This document shows positions 47,264 to 56,207 of a DNA stretch of 64,000 nt, piece after piece (the stretch's first letter is position 1; each line of letters starts with the position of its first letter). Location: assembly GCF_003034965.1 (NCBI RefSeq), contig NZ_PZKE01000013.1, positions 1 through 64,000 of the forward strand. The letters are read 5' to 3'. This DNA comes from Fuscovulum blasticum DSM 2131 (lineage in GTDB: Bacteria > Pseudomonadota > Alphaproteobacteria > Rhodobacterales > Rhodobacteraceae). Below the pieces are notes generated by a model, which was not told the origin of the DNA, did no database searches, and worked only from the letters and a program-made list of their open reading frames with translations. The translations under genes were made by a program, and so were the position numbers.

Positions 47264-47860
47264 ATGTTCGGACTGCTGTTGCGCGCCTTTCAAAGCTATG
47301 TCTGCACCACCTTCGGGCCACGGCCCTGGGGGCAGGTGCTGACGCAGGTCGGCTTCATGGGCGAAGGGTTCGAACCGCTGCTGCCCTATGACCGGCCCCT
47401 GTTCGACCGGGTGCTGGCCACCGCGGCCGAGATTCTGGAGCGGCCGGTCGAGACCGTGCTGGAGGATCTGGGAACCCATATCGTCACCAATCCGGCCTAT
47501 CCCGCGCCGCGGCGGCTGTTGCGCTTTGGCGGCGCGACCTATGGGGATTTCCTGCTGTCACTGGAAGAACTGCCCGACCGCGCCCGGCTGGCCCTGCCCG
47601 AGGCGGCGCTGCCGCCGGTGATGCTGGAGGAGACGGGGCCCAGCCAATATGTGCTGTCCTGCCCGCTGGCGCTGCCGGCGCTGGGCCATGTGCTGACCGG
47701 CATCCTGCGGGCCATGGCCGATGATTACGGGGCGCTGGTGGTGATCGAACCCGAACCGCTGCCCGATCCGGGGGTGGCGCTGTCGATCCGGCTGCATGAA
47801 CCCGAATTCGCCGCCGGCCGCAGTTTCCGGCTGGCCCCCAGGGATGCGGCGCATGGCTGA
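47264..47860 (+). CDS. H-NOX-like protein lacking evident heme ligand
   Basis: 198 aa. Opening MFGLLLRAFQSYV, then WGQVLTQVG and the distal helices are those of heme NO-binding (H-NOX) domains. The region that should carry the proximal histidine reads DFLLSLEELPDRARLALPE (about residues 92-110) and has no histidine. The YxSxR heme-propionate motif is not recognisable (YVLSCPLAL instead). The only histidines are near residues 71, 147, 181 and 197. It may not bind heme in the classical way. ATG 47264 is chosen over TTG 47252. It overlaps the HNOBA-GGDEF gene by 8 bp. Confidence 0.78.
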   Translation: MFGLLLRAFQSYVCTTFGPRPWGQVLTQVGFMGEGFEPLLPYDRPLFDRVLATAAEILERPVETVLEDLGTHIVTNPAYPAPRRLLRFGGATYGDFLLSLEELPDRARLALPEAALPPVMLEETGPSQYVLSCPLALPALGHVLTGILRAMADDYGALVVIEPEPLPDPGVALSIRLHEPEFAAGRSFRLAPRDAAHG

Positions 47861-48887
47861 GGGCGCGGGGACGCGGCGCGAAGGGATCTGTCTGCCGCAG
47901 GCCGCGCTGAACCGGCTGATGCCGCTGCATGTGGTGATTTCCGCGCAGGGGCGGGTGCGGGCGGCCGGGCCGACGCTGCAGCGGCTGTTCGCCGGGCAAA
48001 GGCTGGTGGGCCGGTCGATCCTGACGCTGTTCGAGATGCGCGCCCCGGCGCGGATTGTCGACATGGCGGGATTTGCCGCGCGGGTGGGCCACAAGCTGAA
48101 CCTTCTGCCGCGCGGCACGGCCCCGGCCTTGCGGCTGCGCGGGTTGGCGGTGCCGCTTGGGGGGGCTGGCGGCGGCTATCTGGTCGATCTGTCCTTCGGC
48201 ATCGACTGCCCGCGTGCGGTGGGGCTGCTGCAACTGAGCGAGGCCGATTTCGCCCCCACCGACATGACGATGGAGGTGCTGTATCTGGCCGAAGCCAATG
48301 CCGCCGTGCTGGCGGAAATGCGCGGGCTGAGCGGGCGGCTGGACGGCGCGCGGTTGCAGGCCGAGGAAGAGGCGCTGACCGACCCGCTGACCGGGCTTCG
48401 CAACCGCCGGGCCAGCGACAGCCTGCTGGCGCGGCTGTGCCGCGAAGGCATCGGCTTTGCGCTGCTGCATCTGGACCTGGACTATTTCAAGCAGGTGAAT
48501 GACCGGCTGGGCCATGCCGCGGGCGACCATGTGCTGGGCGTGGTGGCCGGCATCCTGCGTCGGCAATGCCGGTCGATGGATTCGCTGGCGCGGGTGGGGG
48601 GCGATGAATTCGTGCTGATCCTGCCCGGTCTGGTGGACGAGCTGCGGGTGGCCCGCATCGCCACCCGCATCATCGAGGAGCTGCGCCGGCCGATCGCCGT
48701 TCAGGATGAAAGCTGCAGGATTGCGGGCAGCATCGGCTATGTGGTGGTTCCCGAAGGGGCGGGGTCCGACCCGGCGACGGTGCTGAAGGCGTCGGATGCC
48801 GCGCTTTATGCGGCCAAGAAGGCGGGGCGCAGCCAGGTGCAGCAGGGGCAGGCGCGGCCCGGGCGGCAGGCGGAGGTGGTGCCCTGA
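47853..48887 (+). CDS. HNOBA-GGDEF diguanylate cyclase
   Basis: 344 aa. The N-terminal part (about residues 18-150: LMPLHVVISAQGRVRAAGPTLQRL..., SILTLFEMRAPARI) is the HNOB-associated PAS-like domain found beside H-NOX. A short coiled coil (about 155-175) leads to a GGDEF domain: DPLTGLRNRR, DYFKQVNDRLGHAAGD, and VGGDEFVLILPG (about 248). RSMD precedes GGDEF by exactly five residues, an I-site. So it should make c-di-GMP under control of its H-NOX-like partner. ATG 47853 lies inside the H-NOX gene end; ATG 47844 is possible. Confidence 0.88.
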   Translation: MAEGAGTRREGICLPQAALNRLMPLHVVISAQGRVRAAGPTLQRLFAGQRLVGRSILTLFEMRAPARIVDMAGFAARVGHKLNLLPRGTAPALRLRGLAVPLGGAGGGYLVDLSFGIDCPRAVGLLQLSEADFAPTDMTMEVLYLAEANAAVLAEMRGLSGRLDGARLQAEEEALTDPLTGLRNRRASDSLLARLCREGIGFALLHLDLDYFKQVNDRLGHAAGDHVLGVVAGILRRQCRSMDSLARVGGDEFVLILPGLVDELRVARIATRIIEELRRPIAVQDESCRIAGSIGYVVVPEGAGSDPATVLKASDAALYAAKKAGRSQVQQGQARPGRQAEVVP

Positions 48888-48895
48888 CCGCCGCG

Positions 48896-49591
48896 TCAGC
48901 CGGCCAGCGCCCGCAGATGGGCGGGCAGGCCGGTCAGGCTGTCCAGCCGGGCATAGCGCGGGTTACCGACCGGCTCTTCCGCGGCCTCAAGCGCCCAGGT
49001 CAGGCCATGGGGCACATAAACCCCGTAGGCCCCGGCGGCGAGGGGCGGCAGCACATCGGATTTCAACGAATTGCCCACCATCAGCGCCTGACCGGCGCCG
49101 GTGCCGTGACGGGCAAAGATCCGGGCATAGATGTCGGGCGTCTTGTCCGACACGATTTCGACCGCATCGAACAGGTCGCCCAAGCCCGATTGCGCCAGCT
49201 TGCGTTCCTGATGCAGCAGATCGCCCTTGGTGATCAAGAGGATGCGGAAATCGCCGGCCAGCGCGGCCACGGTTTCCCCCGCGCCCGGCAGCAGTTCGAC
49301 GGGATGGTCCAGCATGGCCCGCCCGGTGCCCAGCAGTTCCGAGATCACGCTGGCGGGCACGCGGCCTTCGGTCACCTCGATGGCGGTTTCGATCATCGAC
49401 AGGGTGAAACCCTTAACCCCGAAGCCATAGGCGCCGATGTTGCGCCGTTCGGCGGCCAGCAGCCGGTCATGCAGATGGTCGGGCGCGGCATAGGGGGCCA
49501 GCAGGTCGGCGAAGCGATCCTGCGTCAGGCGGAAGTAGGCCTCGTTCTGCCAAAGCGTGTCGTCGGCATCGAATCCGATGGTGGTGATCAT
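48896..49591 (-). CDS. HAD-superfamily hydrolase
   Basis: 231 aa. Motif I FDADDTLWQ (residues 6-14), motif II LLITKGD (about 122) and motif III ALMVGNSLKSDVLPPLAAG (about 170) form an active HAD centre with a helical cap; the nucleophile is Asp and the acid/base is the second D. Substrate unknown. The start at 49591 (MITTIGFD) is preferred over the longer frame. It runs convergently with the cyclase gene, 8 bp apart. Confidence 0.9.
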   Translation of the reverse strand: MITTIGFDADDTLWQNEAYFRLTQDRFADLLAPYAAPDHLHDRLLAAERRNIGAYGFGVKGFTLSMIETAIEVTEGRVPASVISELLGTGRAMLDHPVELLPGAGETVAALAGDFRILLITKGDLLHQERKLAQSGLGDLFDAVEIVSDKTPDIYARIFARHGTGAGQALMVGNSLKSDVLPPLAAGAYGVYVPHGLTWALEAAEEPVGNPRYARLDSLTGLPAHLRALAG

Positions 49592-49728
49592 CTGCGCCCC
49601 CCTTGCCGGCGGGTTTTGCAACGCCGCGGCGAGGCGCGCAATGCCGCCCCCCTTTTCGTTGCGGCAAAATCGGTTATATTTCCGTCATCACCCACCCTGC
49701 CGAATCCTGAAAATCGGAGCAGCCCCCC

Positions 49729-50070
49729 GTGTCGCATCGCCCCCTGACCCTGTCCGACAAGACGGATGGACCGCGCGATGACACGTCGATCCTGACCAAG
49801 CCCAAGACGCGGACCCAGCGCCCGCCGATGTACAAGGTGCTGATCCTGAACGACGATTACACGCCGATGGAATTCGTGGTTCATGTGCTGGAGCGGTTTT
49901 TCGGCATGAGCCACGCGCAGGCGTTCGACATCATGCTGGCCGTTCACAAGAAGGGGCTGGCCGTGGTGGGGGTGTTCAGCTTTGAAGTGGCGGAAACCAA
50001 GGTGGCGCAGGTGATGGACTTTTCACGCCGTCACCAGCACCCGCTGCAATGCACCATGGAAAAGGAATAG
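49729..50070 (+). CDS. clpS: ATP-dependent Clp protease adaptor ClpS
   Basis: 113 aa adaptor that delivers N-degron substrates to Clp[27 protein letters not shown] (parts, about residues 34-58) is the N-end-rule binding core, followed by [21 protein letters not shown] and [17 protein letters not shown]. The first 30 residues are disordered. Start is GTG 49729. It is unlinked to a clpA gene in this window. Confidence 0.96.
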   Translation: MSHRPLTLSDKTDGPRDDTSILTKPKTRTQRPPMYKVLILNDDYTPMEFVVHVLERFFGMSHAQAFDIMLAVHKKGLAVVGVFSFEVAETKVAQVMDFSRRHQHPLQCTMEKE

Positions 50071-50088
50071 GGCGCCGCGCGCCTGCCC

Positions 50089-51075
50089 ATGCAATCTTCC
50101 CGGCTTGAAATGGCGCTGGCCGAAGGCGCCCTTGTTCTGCCGCCCGAGGGGCGGATCGCGGTCTATCGTCCGCAGGCGGGCGACGACCTGTCGGCGCTGC
50201 CGCGCGAGCGGGTGGTGGTGCTGACGGGCTTTCGCCCCGATCATGATGCCTTCCGCGCCGCCGGCTATGCGGTGGACCCCGCGCCGCCCTATGCGGCGGC
50301 GCTGGTCTGCCTGCCGCGTGCGCGCGACCATGCCCGCGCCCTGCTGGCCGAGGCGGCGGCCGCGGTGGTGCCCGGCGGCCCGGTGGTGGTGGACGGGCAG
50401 AAGACCGATGGCATCGACCCGACGCTGAAGGATCTGCGCGCCCGGGTTGCGCTGGGTGAAACGCTGTCCAAGGCGCATGGCAAGCTGGCGGTGTTTCCCG
50501 CCGGCCCGGGGCTTGAGGATTGGGCCGCGCGGCCGCGTCCGGTGGAGGGGGGCTTCGTCACCCGGCCCGGCGTGTTTTCCGCCGACGGGGCCGATCGCGG
50601 TTCGGCCCTGCTGGCGGCGGCGCTGCCGGCGAAGCTGGGGCCCAAGGTGGTGGATCTGGGGGCGGGTTGGGGCTATCTGTCCGCCGCCGTTCTGGCGCGC
50701 GAGTGCGTGAAGCGGCTGGATCTGGTCGAGGCCGAGGCGGATGCGCTGGCCTGTGCGCGCGACAACATCACCGATCCCCGCGCGCAGTTCCACTGGGCCG
50801 ATGCCACCGGGTTCCGGCCTGCGTCGCTGGTCGAGACGGTGGTGATGAACCCGCCGTTCCACACCACCCGCGCCGCCGATCCCGGCCTTGGCGCGGCCTT
50901 CATCGCCGCGGCCCGGCGGATGCTGGCGCCCGATGGCGTGCTCTGGCTGGTTGCAAACCGGCATCTGCCCTATGATGCCGCGCTGACAGAGCACTTCCTG
51001 ACGGTTGAGGACATTGGCGGCGATGCCGCCTTCCGCCTGATCCGTGCGGCGAAACCCCGCCGCGCGACGCGCTGA
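50089..51075 (+). CDS. Class I SAM methyltransferase (RsmC-like)
   Basis: 328 aa. The SAM-binding motif VVDLGAGWGYLSAAVL (about residues 187-202) and the catalytic NPPFH motif (about 254) match the 16S rRNA guanine-N2 methyltransferase group (RsmC/RsmD fold). The N-terminal half (about 1-160) is a pseudo-methyltransferase-like domain, as in RsmC. Substrate base is inferred. It follows clpS by 18 bp and is 16 bp upstream of the SDR gene. Confidence 0.85.
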   Translation: MQSSRLEMALAEGALVLPPEGRIAVYRPQAGDDLSALPRERVVVLTGFRPDHDAFRAAGYAVDPAPPYAAALVCLPRARDHARALLAEAAAAVVPGGPVVVDGQKTDGIDPTLKDLRARVALGETLSKAHGKLAVFPAGPGLEDWAARPRPVEGGFVTRPGVFSADGADRGSALLAAALPAKLGPKVVDLGAGWGYLSAAVLARECVKRLDLVEAEADALACARDNITDPRAQFHWADATGFRPASLVETVVMNPPFHTTRAADPGLGAAFIAAARRMLAPDGVLWLVANRHLPYDAALTEHFLTVEDIGGDAAFRLIRAAKPRRATR

Positions 51076-51091
51076 CAACCCCGAGGTTTCC

Positions 51092-51919
51092 ATGAGCTTT
51101 TCCGTCTCTGGCAAGACTGCCATCGTGACCGGGGCCGCCAATGGCCTTGGTCTGGCCATCGCCCGGCATCTGGTGGACAAGGGCGCCAATGTGATGTTCG
51201 CCGATATCGACGAGGCGCGACTGGAGGCCGAGGTGGGCGACGAGGCCCGCGCCGAGGGGACGGTGCGGATGTTCGCGGGCGACCTGACGCAGAAGCTGAC
51301 CATCGTCAACCTGCTGTCGGCTACGCATGAAGCCTTTGACAAGGTGGACATTCTGGTCAACGCCAGCCGCCGCGCGCTGCGGGCCGATGCGATGAACCCC
51401 GAGGAAGACGGGGTCGAGGCGATGTGGCAGCAGAATGTGATGACCGCGCTGCGCATGACGCAGATGACGGCCAAGCGCATGATCCAGACCGCCGAGCGCA
51501 ACGGCACCGCCGGCGGCGGCACCGAGCGGGGCGCGGTCATCGGGTCGATCATCAACCTGTCGTCGATTGCGTCCAGCCGGGTGCAGCCGCGGCTGCTGGC
51601 CTATTCCATGGCCGCCGCCGCCATTGAACAGATGACGCGCACCATGGCCGTGGTGCTGGCGCCGCAGGGGATTCGCGTCAACGCGGTGTCCTTCGGCAGC
51701 ATGATGAGCGCCAGCCTGCAGGCCGTGCTGAAGGAAGAACCGGAACTGCGCGGCCGCATCACCGCCGGCACCCCGCTGGGCCGGATCGCCGGGCCGGACG
51801 AGCTGGCGGAGACGGTGCAATATCTGGCATCCGATGCGTCGTCATTTGTCACCGGGCAGGTGATCCCGGTGGATGGCGGGCGCGGCCTGCTGGATGTGGT
51901 CGCCGCACCCGTCTTCTGA
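51092..51919 (+). CDS. Short-chain dehydrogenase/reductase
   Basis: 275 aa classical SDR. The NAD(P) motif TGAANGLG (residues 12-19), NIL-type ILVNAS (about 85) in place of NNAG, catalytic Ser in INLSSIASS (about 155), and YSMAAAAIEQM (about 170) with the usual lysine of YxxxK replaced (Ala) are seen. The missing lysine may mean reduced or altered catalysis. C-terminal DGGRGLLDV is typical. ATG 51092 follows GAGG. Confidence 0.87.
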   Translation: MSFSVSGKTAIVTGAANGLGLAIARHLVDKGANVMFADIDEARLEAEVGDEARAEGTVRMFAGDLTQKLTIVNLLSATHEAFDKVDILVNASRRALRADAMNPEEDGVEAMWQQNVMTALRMTQMTAKRMIQTAERNGTAGGGTERGAVIGSIINLSSIASSRVQPRLLAYSMAAAAIEQMTRTMAVVLAPQGIRVNAVSFGSMMSASLQAVLKEEPELRGRITAGTPLGRIAGPDELAETVQYLASDASSFVTGQVIPVDGGRGLLDVVAAPVF

Positions 51920-51922
51920 GCG

Positions 51923-52324
51923 TTACTCGGGATAGACCGCGCGGCATTGCGCGATGCCGGGTTCGGCCGCGCGCATCAGTTGCTTGCGCTTGGCCTTGAG
52001 CTGTTCCAGCAGCCGCGCCTCGTTCGCAAGGTCAATCGCCTTGGGCCGGGTGTGGGTTTCGACATCCCAGTCGCGGCAGGTGCCGGTGACCGGCGCGGGC
52101 GACGGGTTTTCGGCCGTGGGGCGGCCGGGCCGCAGGCAGGGCCGGAAGGTCGGGTAGCGGACCGTGTATTCCTCGATCGCATAGCCGCGCTTCAGGTTGC
52201 CTTCGGATTGGGCAATCAGCCTGTCGACGGTGCGCAGGTCACGGGTCACACGATTGATACATTGTTCCTGCGGGGTGCCGCAGGCGGCCAGAAGGGCCAG
52301 CAGGGGAAGGGCAAGACGTTTCAT
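51923..52324 (-). CDS. Hypothetical lipoprotein
   Basis: 133 aa. The signal peptide MKRLALPLLALLAAC ends in lipobox LAAC (Cys15). The mature protein is charged, with CINRVTRDLRTVDRLIAQSEGNL-type helix (parts) and a Lys-rich coiled segment EARLLEQLKAKRKQLMRA near the C-terminus, plus five cysteines. No family recognised. It converges on the SDR gene (3-bp gap) and is divergent from hemF. Confidence 0.72.
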   Translation of the reverse strand: MKRLALPLLALLAACGTPQEQCINRVTRDLRTVDRLIAQSEGNLKRGYAIEEYTVRYPTFRPCLRPGRPTAENPSPAPVTGTCRDWDVETHTRPKAIDLANEARLLEQLKAKRKQLMRAAEPGIAQCRAVYPE

Positions 52325-52460
52325 GGCGCACTCGGGTTGATGCGACTCGGGACGTGTCCGGGTCTGGGCCGAGACTAAACCTCTGCTCGCGATATGCCAA
52401 ACTGGTTGGAAGCGGCTGCCCGGTTTGCTAGGCAGGGGCGCACGCAGGAGGGGAGCGCCG

Positions 52461-53324
52461 ATGACCGAGGATTTCACAGACCGCAAGGACCGCGCGTCGG
52501 CCTGGTTCCGCAGCCTGCGCGACCGCATCACCGCCGCCTTCGAGGATCTGGAAACCCGCTTCGATGGCCCCGGCGCCCCCGGCCGGTTCGAGGTGACGCC
52601 GACCAGCCGCGCCGATGGTGGCGGTGGCATCATGTCGGTCATGCGCGGGGGGCGGGTGTTTGAGAAGGTGGGCGTGAACTGGTCTGCCGTGCATGGCACG
52701 CTGGGCGAGCGGGCGCAGAAGGCGATGGCGGCGCGCGGCGTGCCGGGCATGGCCGACGATCCGCGCTTCTGGGCCAGCGGCATTTCGCTGGTGGCGCATA
52801 TGGTGAACCCGCACACCCCGGCGGTGCATATGAACACGCGGATGTTCTGGACGCCGGGCGCCTGGTGGTTCGGCGGCGGGGCCGACCTGAACCCCTGTCT
52901 GGAATACCCCGAGGATACGGCGCATTTCCACGCGCAGTTGCAGGCGGCCTGCGACGCCCATTCCCCCGACTACTACAGCCGGTTCAAGGCCTGGGCCGAT
53001 GAATACTTCTTCGTGCCGCACCGGGGCCGGGCGCGCGGCGTGGGCGGCATCTTCTATGACGATCTGAACACCGGCGACTGGGAGGCGGATTTCGCCTTTA
53101 CCCAGGCTGTCGGCAGCGCCTTCCTGCCCGCCTTCCTGCCGGTGACCGAGCGGCGGCTGGGCACGGTCTGGTCAGACTCCGACCGCGAGGCGCAGCTTGT
53201 GCATCGCGGGCTTTATGCCGAATACAACCTTGTCTATGACCGTGGCACCAAGTTCGGGCTGGAAACCGGCCATGATGCAAGTGCCGTGCTGATGAGCCTG
53301 CCGCCGGTGGCGAAATGGCCGTAA
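52461..53324 (+). CDS. hemF: Oxygen-dependent coproporphyrinogen III oxidase
   Basis: 287 aa heme-biosynthesis enzyme that decarboxylates coproporphyrinogen III with O2. Family motifs: RGGRVFEKVGVNWSAVHG (about residue 65), NTRMFW, WWFGGGADLNPCLEYPEDTAHFH (about 135), PHRGRARGVGGIFYDDLN and the C-terminal EYNLVYDRGTKFGLETG. All conserved. The ATG at 52461 is preceded by AGGAGGGGAG. Downstream is a small conserved protein 14 bp away. Confidence 0.96.
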   Translation: MTEDFTDRKDRASAWFRSLRDRITAAFEDLETRFDGPGAPGRFEVTPTSRADGGGGIMSVMRGGRVFEKVGVNWSAVHGTLGERAQKAMAARGVPGMADDPRFWASGISLVAHMVNPHTPAVHMNTRMFWTPGAWWFGGGADLNPCLEYPEDTAHFHAQLQAACDAHSPDYYSRFKAWADEYFFVPHRGRARGVGGIFYDDLNTGDWEADFAFTQAVGSAFLPAFLPVTERRLGTVWSDSDREAQLVHRGLYAEYNLVYDRGTKFGLETGHDASAVLMSLPPVAKWP

Positions 53325-53338
53325 CCGGAGGGCCCGAC

Positions 53339-53695
53339 ATGGCCGATATCACCATCCGCGCCGCCTATGCCTCGGTTGTGGAAGACGAGGGGCTGCTGTT
53401 CATCGGCTTTGCCGAGGGCGAGGATGACGACGAGCCCTATCTGCTGTTCCGTCAGCCGCTGGCCGGTGGCCCGGTCTGGATGGAAGTGACGGATGAGGAT
53501 TTCGGCGCCGAAGACGCGGTGGAGCGGATCGAGGCGGGGCCGCAGGGCCTGCGGCTGACCATCCGCAAGGCCTGCGTGCCGGCGCTGGGCTATGCCGGGC
53601 AAATCGCGGTGCGGATCGGCCCCGACTGCGAGGATGCCGCCCCCGCCCTGGCCGCGCTGCGCGACATGCTGGCCGGCGTCTGGGCCGAGGACTGA
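53339..53695 (+). CDS. Conserved hypothetical, Immunity-like beta protein
   Basis: 118 aa acidic cytosolic protein. It has MADITIRAAYASVVEDEGLLFIGFAEGE, LLFRQPLAGGPVWMEVTDEDFGAEDAV and the ending DMLAGVWAED (parts). No catalytic motif, membrane segment or known family is evident to me, and the immunity-protein resemblance is only a loose impression. It follows hemF by 14 bp and is probably co-transcribed. ATG 53339 follows GGAGGG. Confidence 0.65.
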   Translation: MADITIRAAYASVVEDEGLLFIGFAEGEDDDEPYLLFRQPLAGGPVWMEVTDEDFGAEDAVERIEAGPQGLRLTIRKACVPALGYAGQIAVRIGPDCEDAAPALAALRDMLAGVWAED

Positions 53696-53701
53696 GCTGC
53701 A

Positions 53702-53732
53702 TTCCGGGCGCCTGGCTTGCAGGCGCCCGGAA
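53702..53732. terminator. Bidirectional terminator
   Basis: TTCCGGGCGCCTG (53702-53714) and CAGGCGCCCGGAA (53720-53732) form a perfect 13-bp stem with loop GCTTG between the convergent 53339-53695 gene and glpX. Confidence 0.88.
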
Positions 53733-53746
53733 CGCGGTGCCGGGGC

Positions 53747-54712
53747 TTACTTCATCGGGCTGCGGTAGGTCATCCGGCGGACCGAGCCGGTTTTCGAGCG
53801 CATCAGCAGGGTTTCGGTGGTGATCCAGCCGGGTTCGCGCTTGATGCCGGCCAGAAGCGAGCCGTTGGTGACGCCGGTGGCGGCGAAGATCACGTCGGCG
53901 CGGACCAGATCGTCGCGGGTATAGACGCGGTCGAAGTTGGTGATGCCGGCCTTCTTGGCGCGGGCGCGTTCGTCATCGTTGCGGAACAGCAGCTTGCCGA
54001 AGAACTGCCCGCCCATGCATTTCAGCGCGGCGGCGGCCAGCACGCCTTCGGGCGCCCCGCCCGAGCCCATGTACATGTCGATGCCGGTGACTTCGGGTTC
54101 GGCGCAGTGCATGACGCCGGCCACGTCCCCGTCGGTGATCAGGCGGATCGAGGCGCCGGTCGAGCGGATTTCCCGGATCAGGTCTTCATGGCGCGGGCGT
54201 TCCAGCACGCAGACGGTGATGTTCTCGGTGGAAACGCCCTTGGCGGCGGCCAGCGCCGAGACGCGCTCGGACGGGGTCATGGTCATGGTGACGACGCCGG
54301 TCTTGTAGCCCGGGCCGATGGCCAGCTTTTCCATGTACACATCGGGGGCGTGCAGCAGCGTGCCGCGCGGCGCCATGGCGATGACGGTCAGCGCATTGGG
54401 CATGTCCTTGGCGGTCAGCGTGGTGCCTTCCAGCGGGTCCAGCGCGATGTCCACGGCGGGGCCGTGGCCGGTGCCCACCTCTTCGCCGATGAACAGCATC
54501 GGCGCCTCGTCCCGCTCGCCTTCGCCGATGACGACTACACCGGCGATGTCCAGTTCGTTCAACTGGTCGCGCATGGCGTTGACGGCGGCCTGATCGGCGG
54601 CCTTTTCATCGCCCCGGCCAATCAGCCGGGCGCTGGCCAGCGCGGCCGCTTCGGACACACGGGCAAGGCCCAGCGAAAGCAGGCGATCCTGGAAGATACT
54701 GGCGTCGGACAT
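53747..54712 (-). CDS. glpX: Class II fructose-1,6-bisphosphatase
   Basis: 321 aa gluconeogenic/Calvin-type phosphatase of the GlpX family. VVIGEGERDEAPMLFIGEEVG (about residue 59-79), VDIALDPLEGTTLTAKD (about 86) and GSGGAPEGVLAAAALKCMGGQ (about 190, each in parts) are family motifs including metal-binding Glu and Asp. It lies 123 bp downstream of hom on the same strand, the usual Rhodobacterales order. Confidence 0.95.
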   Translation of the reverse strand: MSDASIFQDRLLSLGLARVSEAAALASARLIGRGDEKAADQAAVNAMRDQLNELDIAGVVVIGEGERDEAPMLFIGEEVGTGHGPAVDIALDPLEGTTLTAKDMPNALTVIAMAPRGTLLHAPDVYMEKLAIGPGYKTGVVTMTMTPSERVSALAAAKGVSTENITVCVLERPRHEDLIREIRSTGASIRLITDGDVAGVMHCAEPEVTGIDMYMGSGGAPEGVLAAAALKCMGGQFFGKLLFRNDDERARAKKAGITNFDRVYTRDDLVRADVIFAATGVTNGSLLAGIKREPGWITTETLLMRSKTGSVRRMTYRSPMK

Positions 54713-54835
54713 GGGGGTCTCCGTCCCTGAGGCTTGGTTGCGACCGCTCTAGCCGGGGCCAAGGGGCGCGGCAAGGATGGTGACGCTAACGGGGCCCAGG
54801 GTTTTTCCGGCGGTCCGGGGCCGGGGCCCCGGCGG

Positions 54836-56134
54836 TCAGACCTCTTCGATGCGGATGGCGATGGGCCGGTCCACCAGAACGCCGGTGCGGTCGAACTGGG
54901 TCAGGGCATGGCCGATGTCGGCGGGGCTGGCCTTGTGGGTGACGATCAGGACGATGGCGTCATTGTCGGCGTCGCCGGGCTGGTTGATCTGGCGCATCTG
55001 GTCGATGGAGATGCCGGAATCGCCCAGGCAGGTGGCGATCTTGGCCAGCGCGCCGGGTTTGTCGAGCAGCGTCATGCGCAGGTAATAGGGCGCGGGCGTG
55101 GCGGCGCGGGCGGGCACGGGGGCGGCCAGATCGGCGGCGGGAAGGCCGAAGGTGGGCACGCGGAAGCCGCGGGCAAGGTCGATCACATCGGCCATGACGG
55201 CGCTGGCGGTGGGGCCTTCGCCGGCCCCGGGGCCGCGCAGCACGATCTGGCCGACGCTGTCGCCTTCCAGCACCACCATGTTGGTGCCGCCCTGCAACTG
55301 GCCCAGCGGGCTGGCCGCGGGCACAAGGCAGGGGGTCATGCGCTGTTCCAGGCCACGGCCCGTCAGTTGCGCGACACCCAGCAGCTTGATGCGGTAGCCC
55401 ATTTCATCGGCGAGGCGGATGTCGTCGATCGAGACATTGCCGATGCCTTCCAGTTCCACCGCATCAAAGCTGACGCGGGTGCCGAAGGCGATGGCCGCCA
55501 GAAGCGACAGTTTGTGACCGGCGTCGATCCCCCCCACGTCAAGGTTGGGGTCGGCTTCCAGATAGCCAAGCTGGCGGGCCTCTTCGAAGACGGTCTCATA
55601 GGGCAGGCCGGCGGCCTGCATCCGGGTGAGGATATAGTTGCAGGTGCCGTTCATCACGCCCATGACGCGGCGGATGCGGTTGCCGGCCAGACCTTCGGTC
55701 AGCGCCTTGATGACGGGGATGCCGCCGGCGACGGCGGCTTCGAAACGGATGGTGCGGCCGGCGGCTTCGGCGGCAAGGGCAAGGGCCTGGCCGTGGTGGG
55801 CCAGCAGGGCCTTGTTGGCGGTGACCACATCCTTGCCGGCGGCAATGGCGGCCTCGGTCGCGGCGCGGGCGGGGCCTTCGTGGCCGCCCATCACCTCGAC
55901 GAAGACATCGACATCGGGGCGGGTGGCCAGGGCGACGGGATCGGTTTCCCAGGCATATCCCGACAGATCGGCATCGCGGTTCTTCGTGCGGTCGCGGGCC
56001 GAGACGGCGGTGATGGTGACAGGCCGGCCGCTGCGGGCGGCGATCAGCGCGGCTTCGCGCTGGACGATCTTGACGACGCCGATTCCGACCGTGCCGAGAC
56101 CGGCGAGACCAAGACGAAGCGGAGCGGCGGACAT
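54836..56134 (-). CDS. hom: Homoserine dehydrogenase
   Basis: 432 aa NAD(P)-dependent enzyme of threonine/methionine synthesis. GLAGLGTVGIGVV (residues 8-20) is the Rossmann motif. VEVMGGHEGPA, NKALLAHHG and EAAVAGGIPVIK are the catalytic core (about 80-150), LDVGGIDAGHKLSLL-type NLDVGGIDAGHKL follows, and the C-terminal 80 residues form an ACT regulatory domain (YYLRMTLLDKPGALAKIA). The start at 56134 (MSAAPLRLGLAG) is preferred over a longer frame. Confidence 0.95.
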   Translation of the reverse strand: MSAAPLRLGLAGLGTVGIGVVKIVQREAALIAARSGRPVTITAVSARDRTKNRDADLSGYAWETDPVALATRPDVDVFVEVMGGHEGPARAATEAAIAAGKDVVTANKALLAHHGQALALAAEAAGRTIRFEAAVAGGIPVIKALTEGLAGNRIRRVMGVMNGTCNYILTRMQAAGLPYETVFEEARQLGYLEADPNLDVGGIDAGHKLSLLAAIAFGTRVSFDAVELEGIGNVSIDDIRLADEMGYRIKLLGVAQLTGRGLEQRMTPCLVPAASPLGQLQGGTNMVVLEGDSVGQIVLRGPGAGEGPTASAVMADVIDLARGFRVPTFGLPAADLAAPVPARAATPAPYYLRMTLLDKPGALAKIATCLGDSGISIDQMRQINQPGDADNDAIVLIVTHKASPADIGHALTQFDRTGVLVDRPIAIRIEEV

Positions 56135-56207
56135 GGACGGGCCTTTCGGTTCCTGGGTTCCCTGACCCAGCCTGTTAGCTGTTCGCCGCAACGGGCGCAA
56201 CGCAGGG

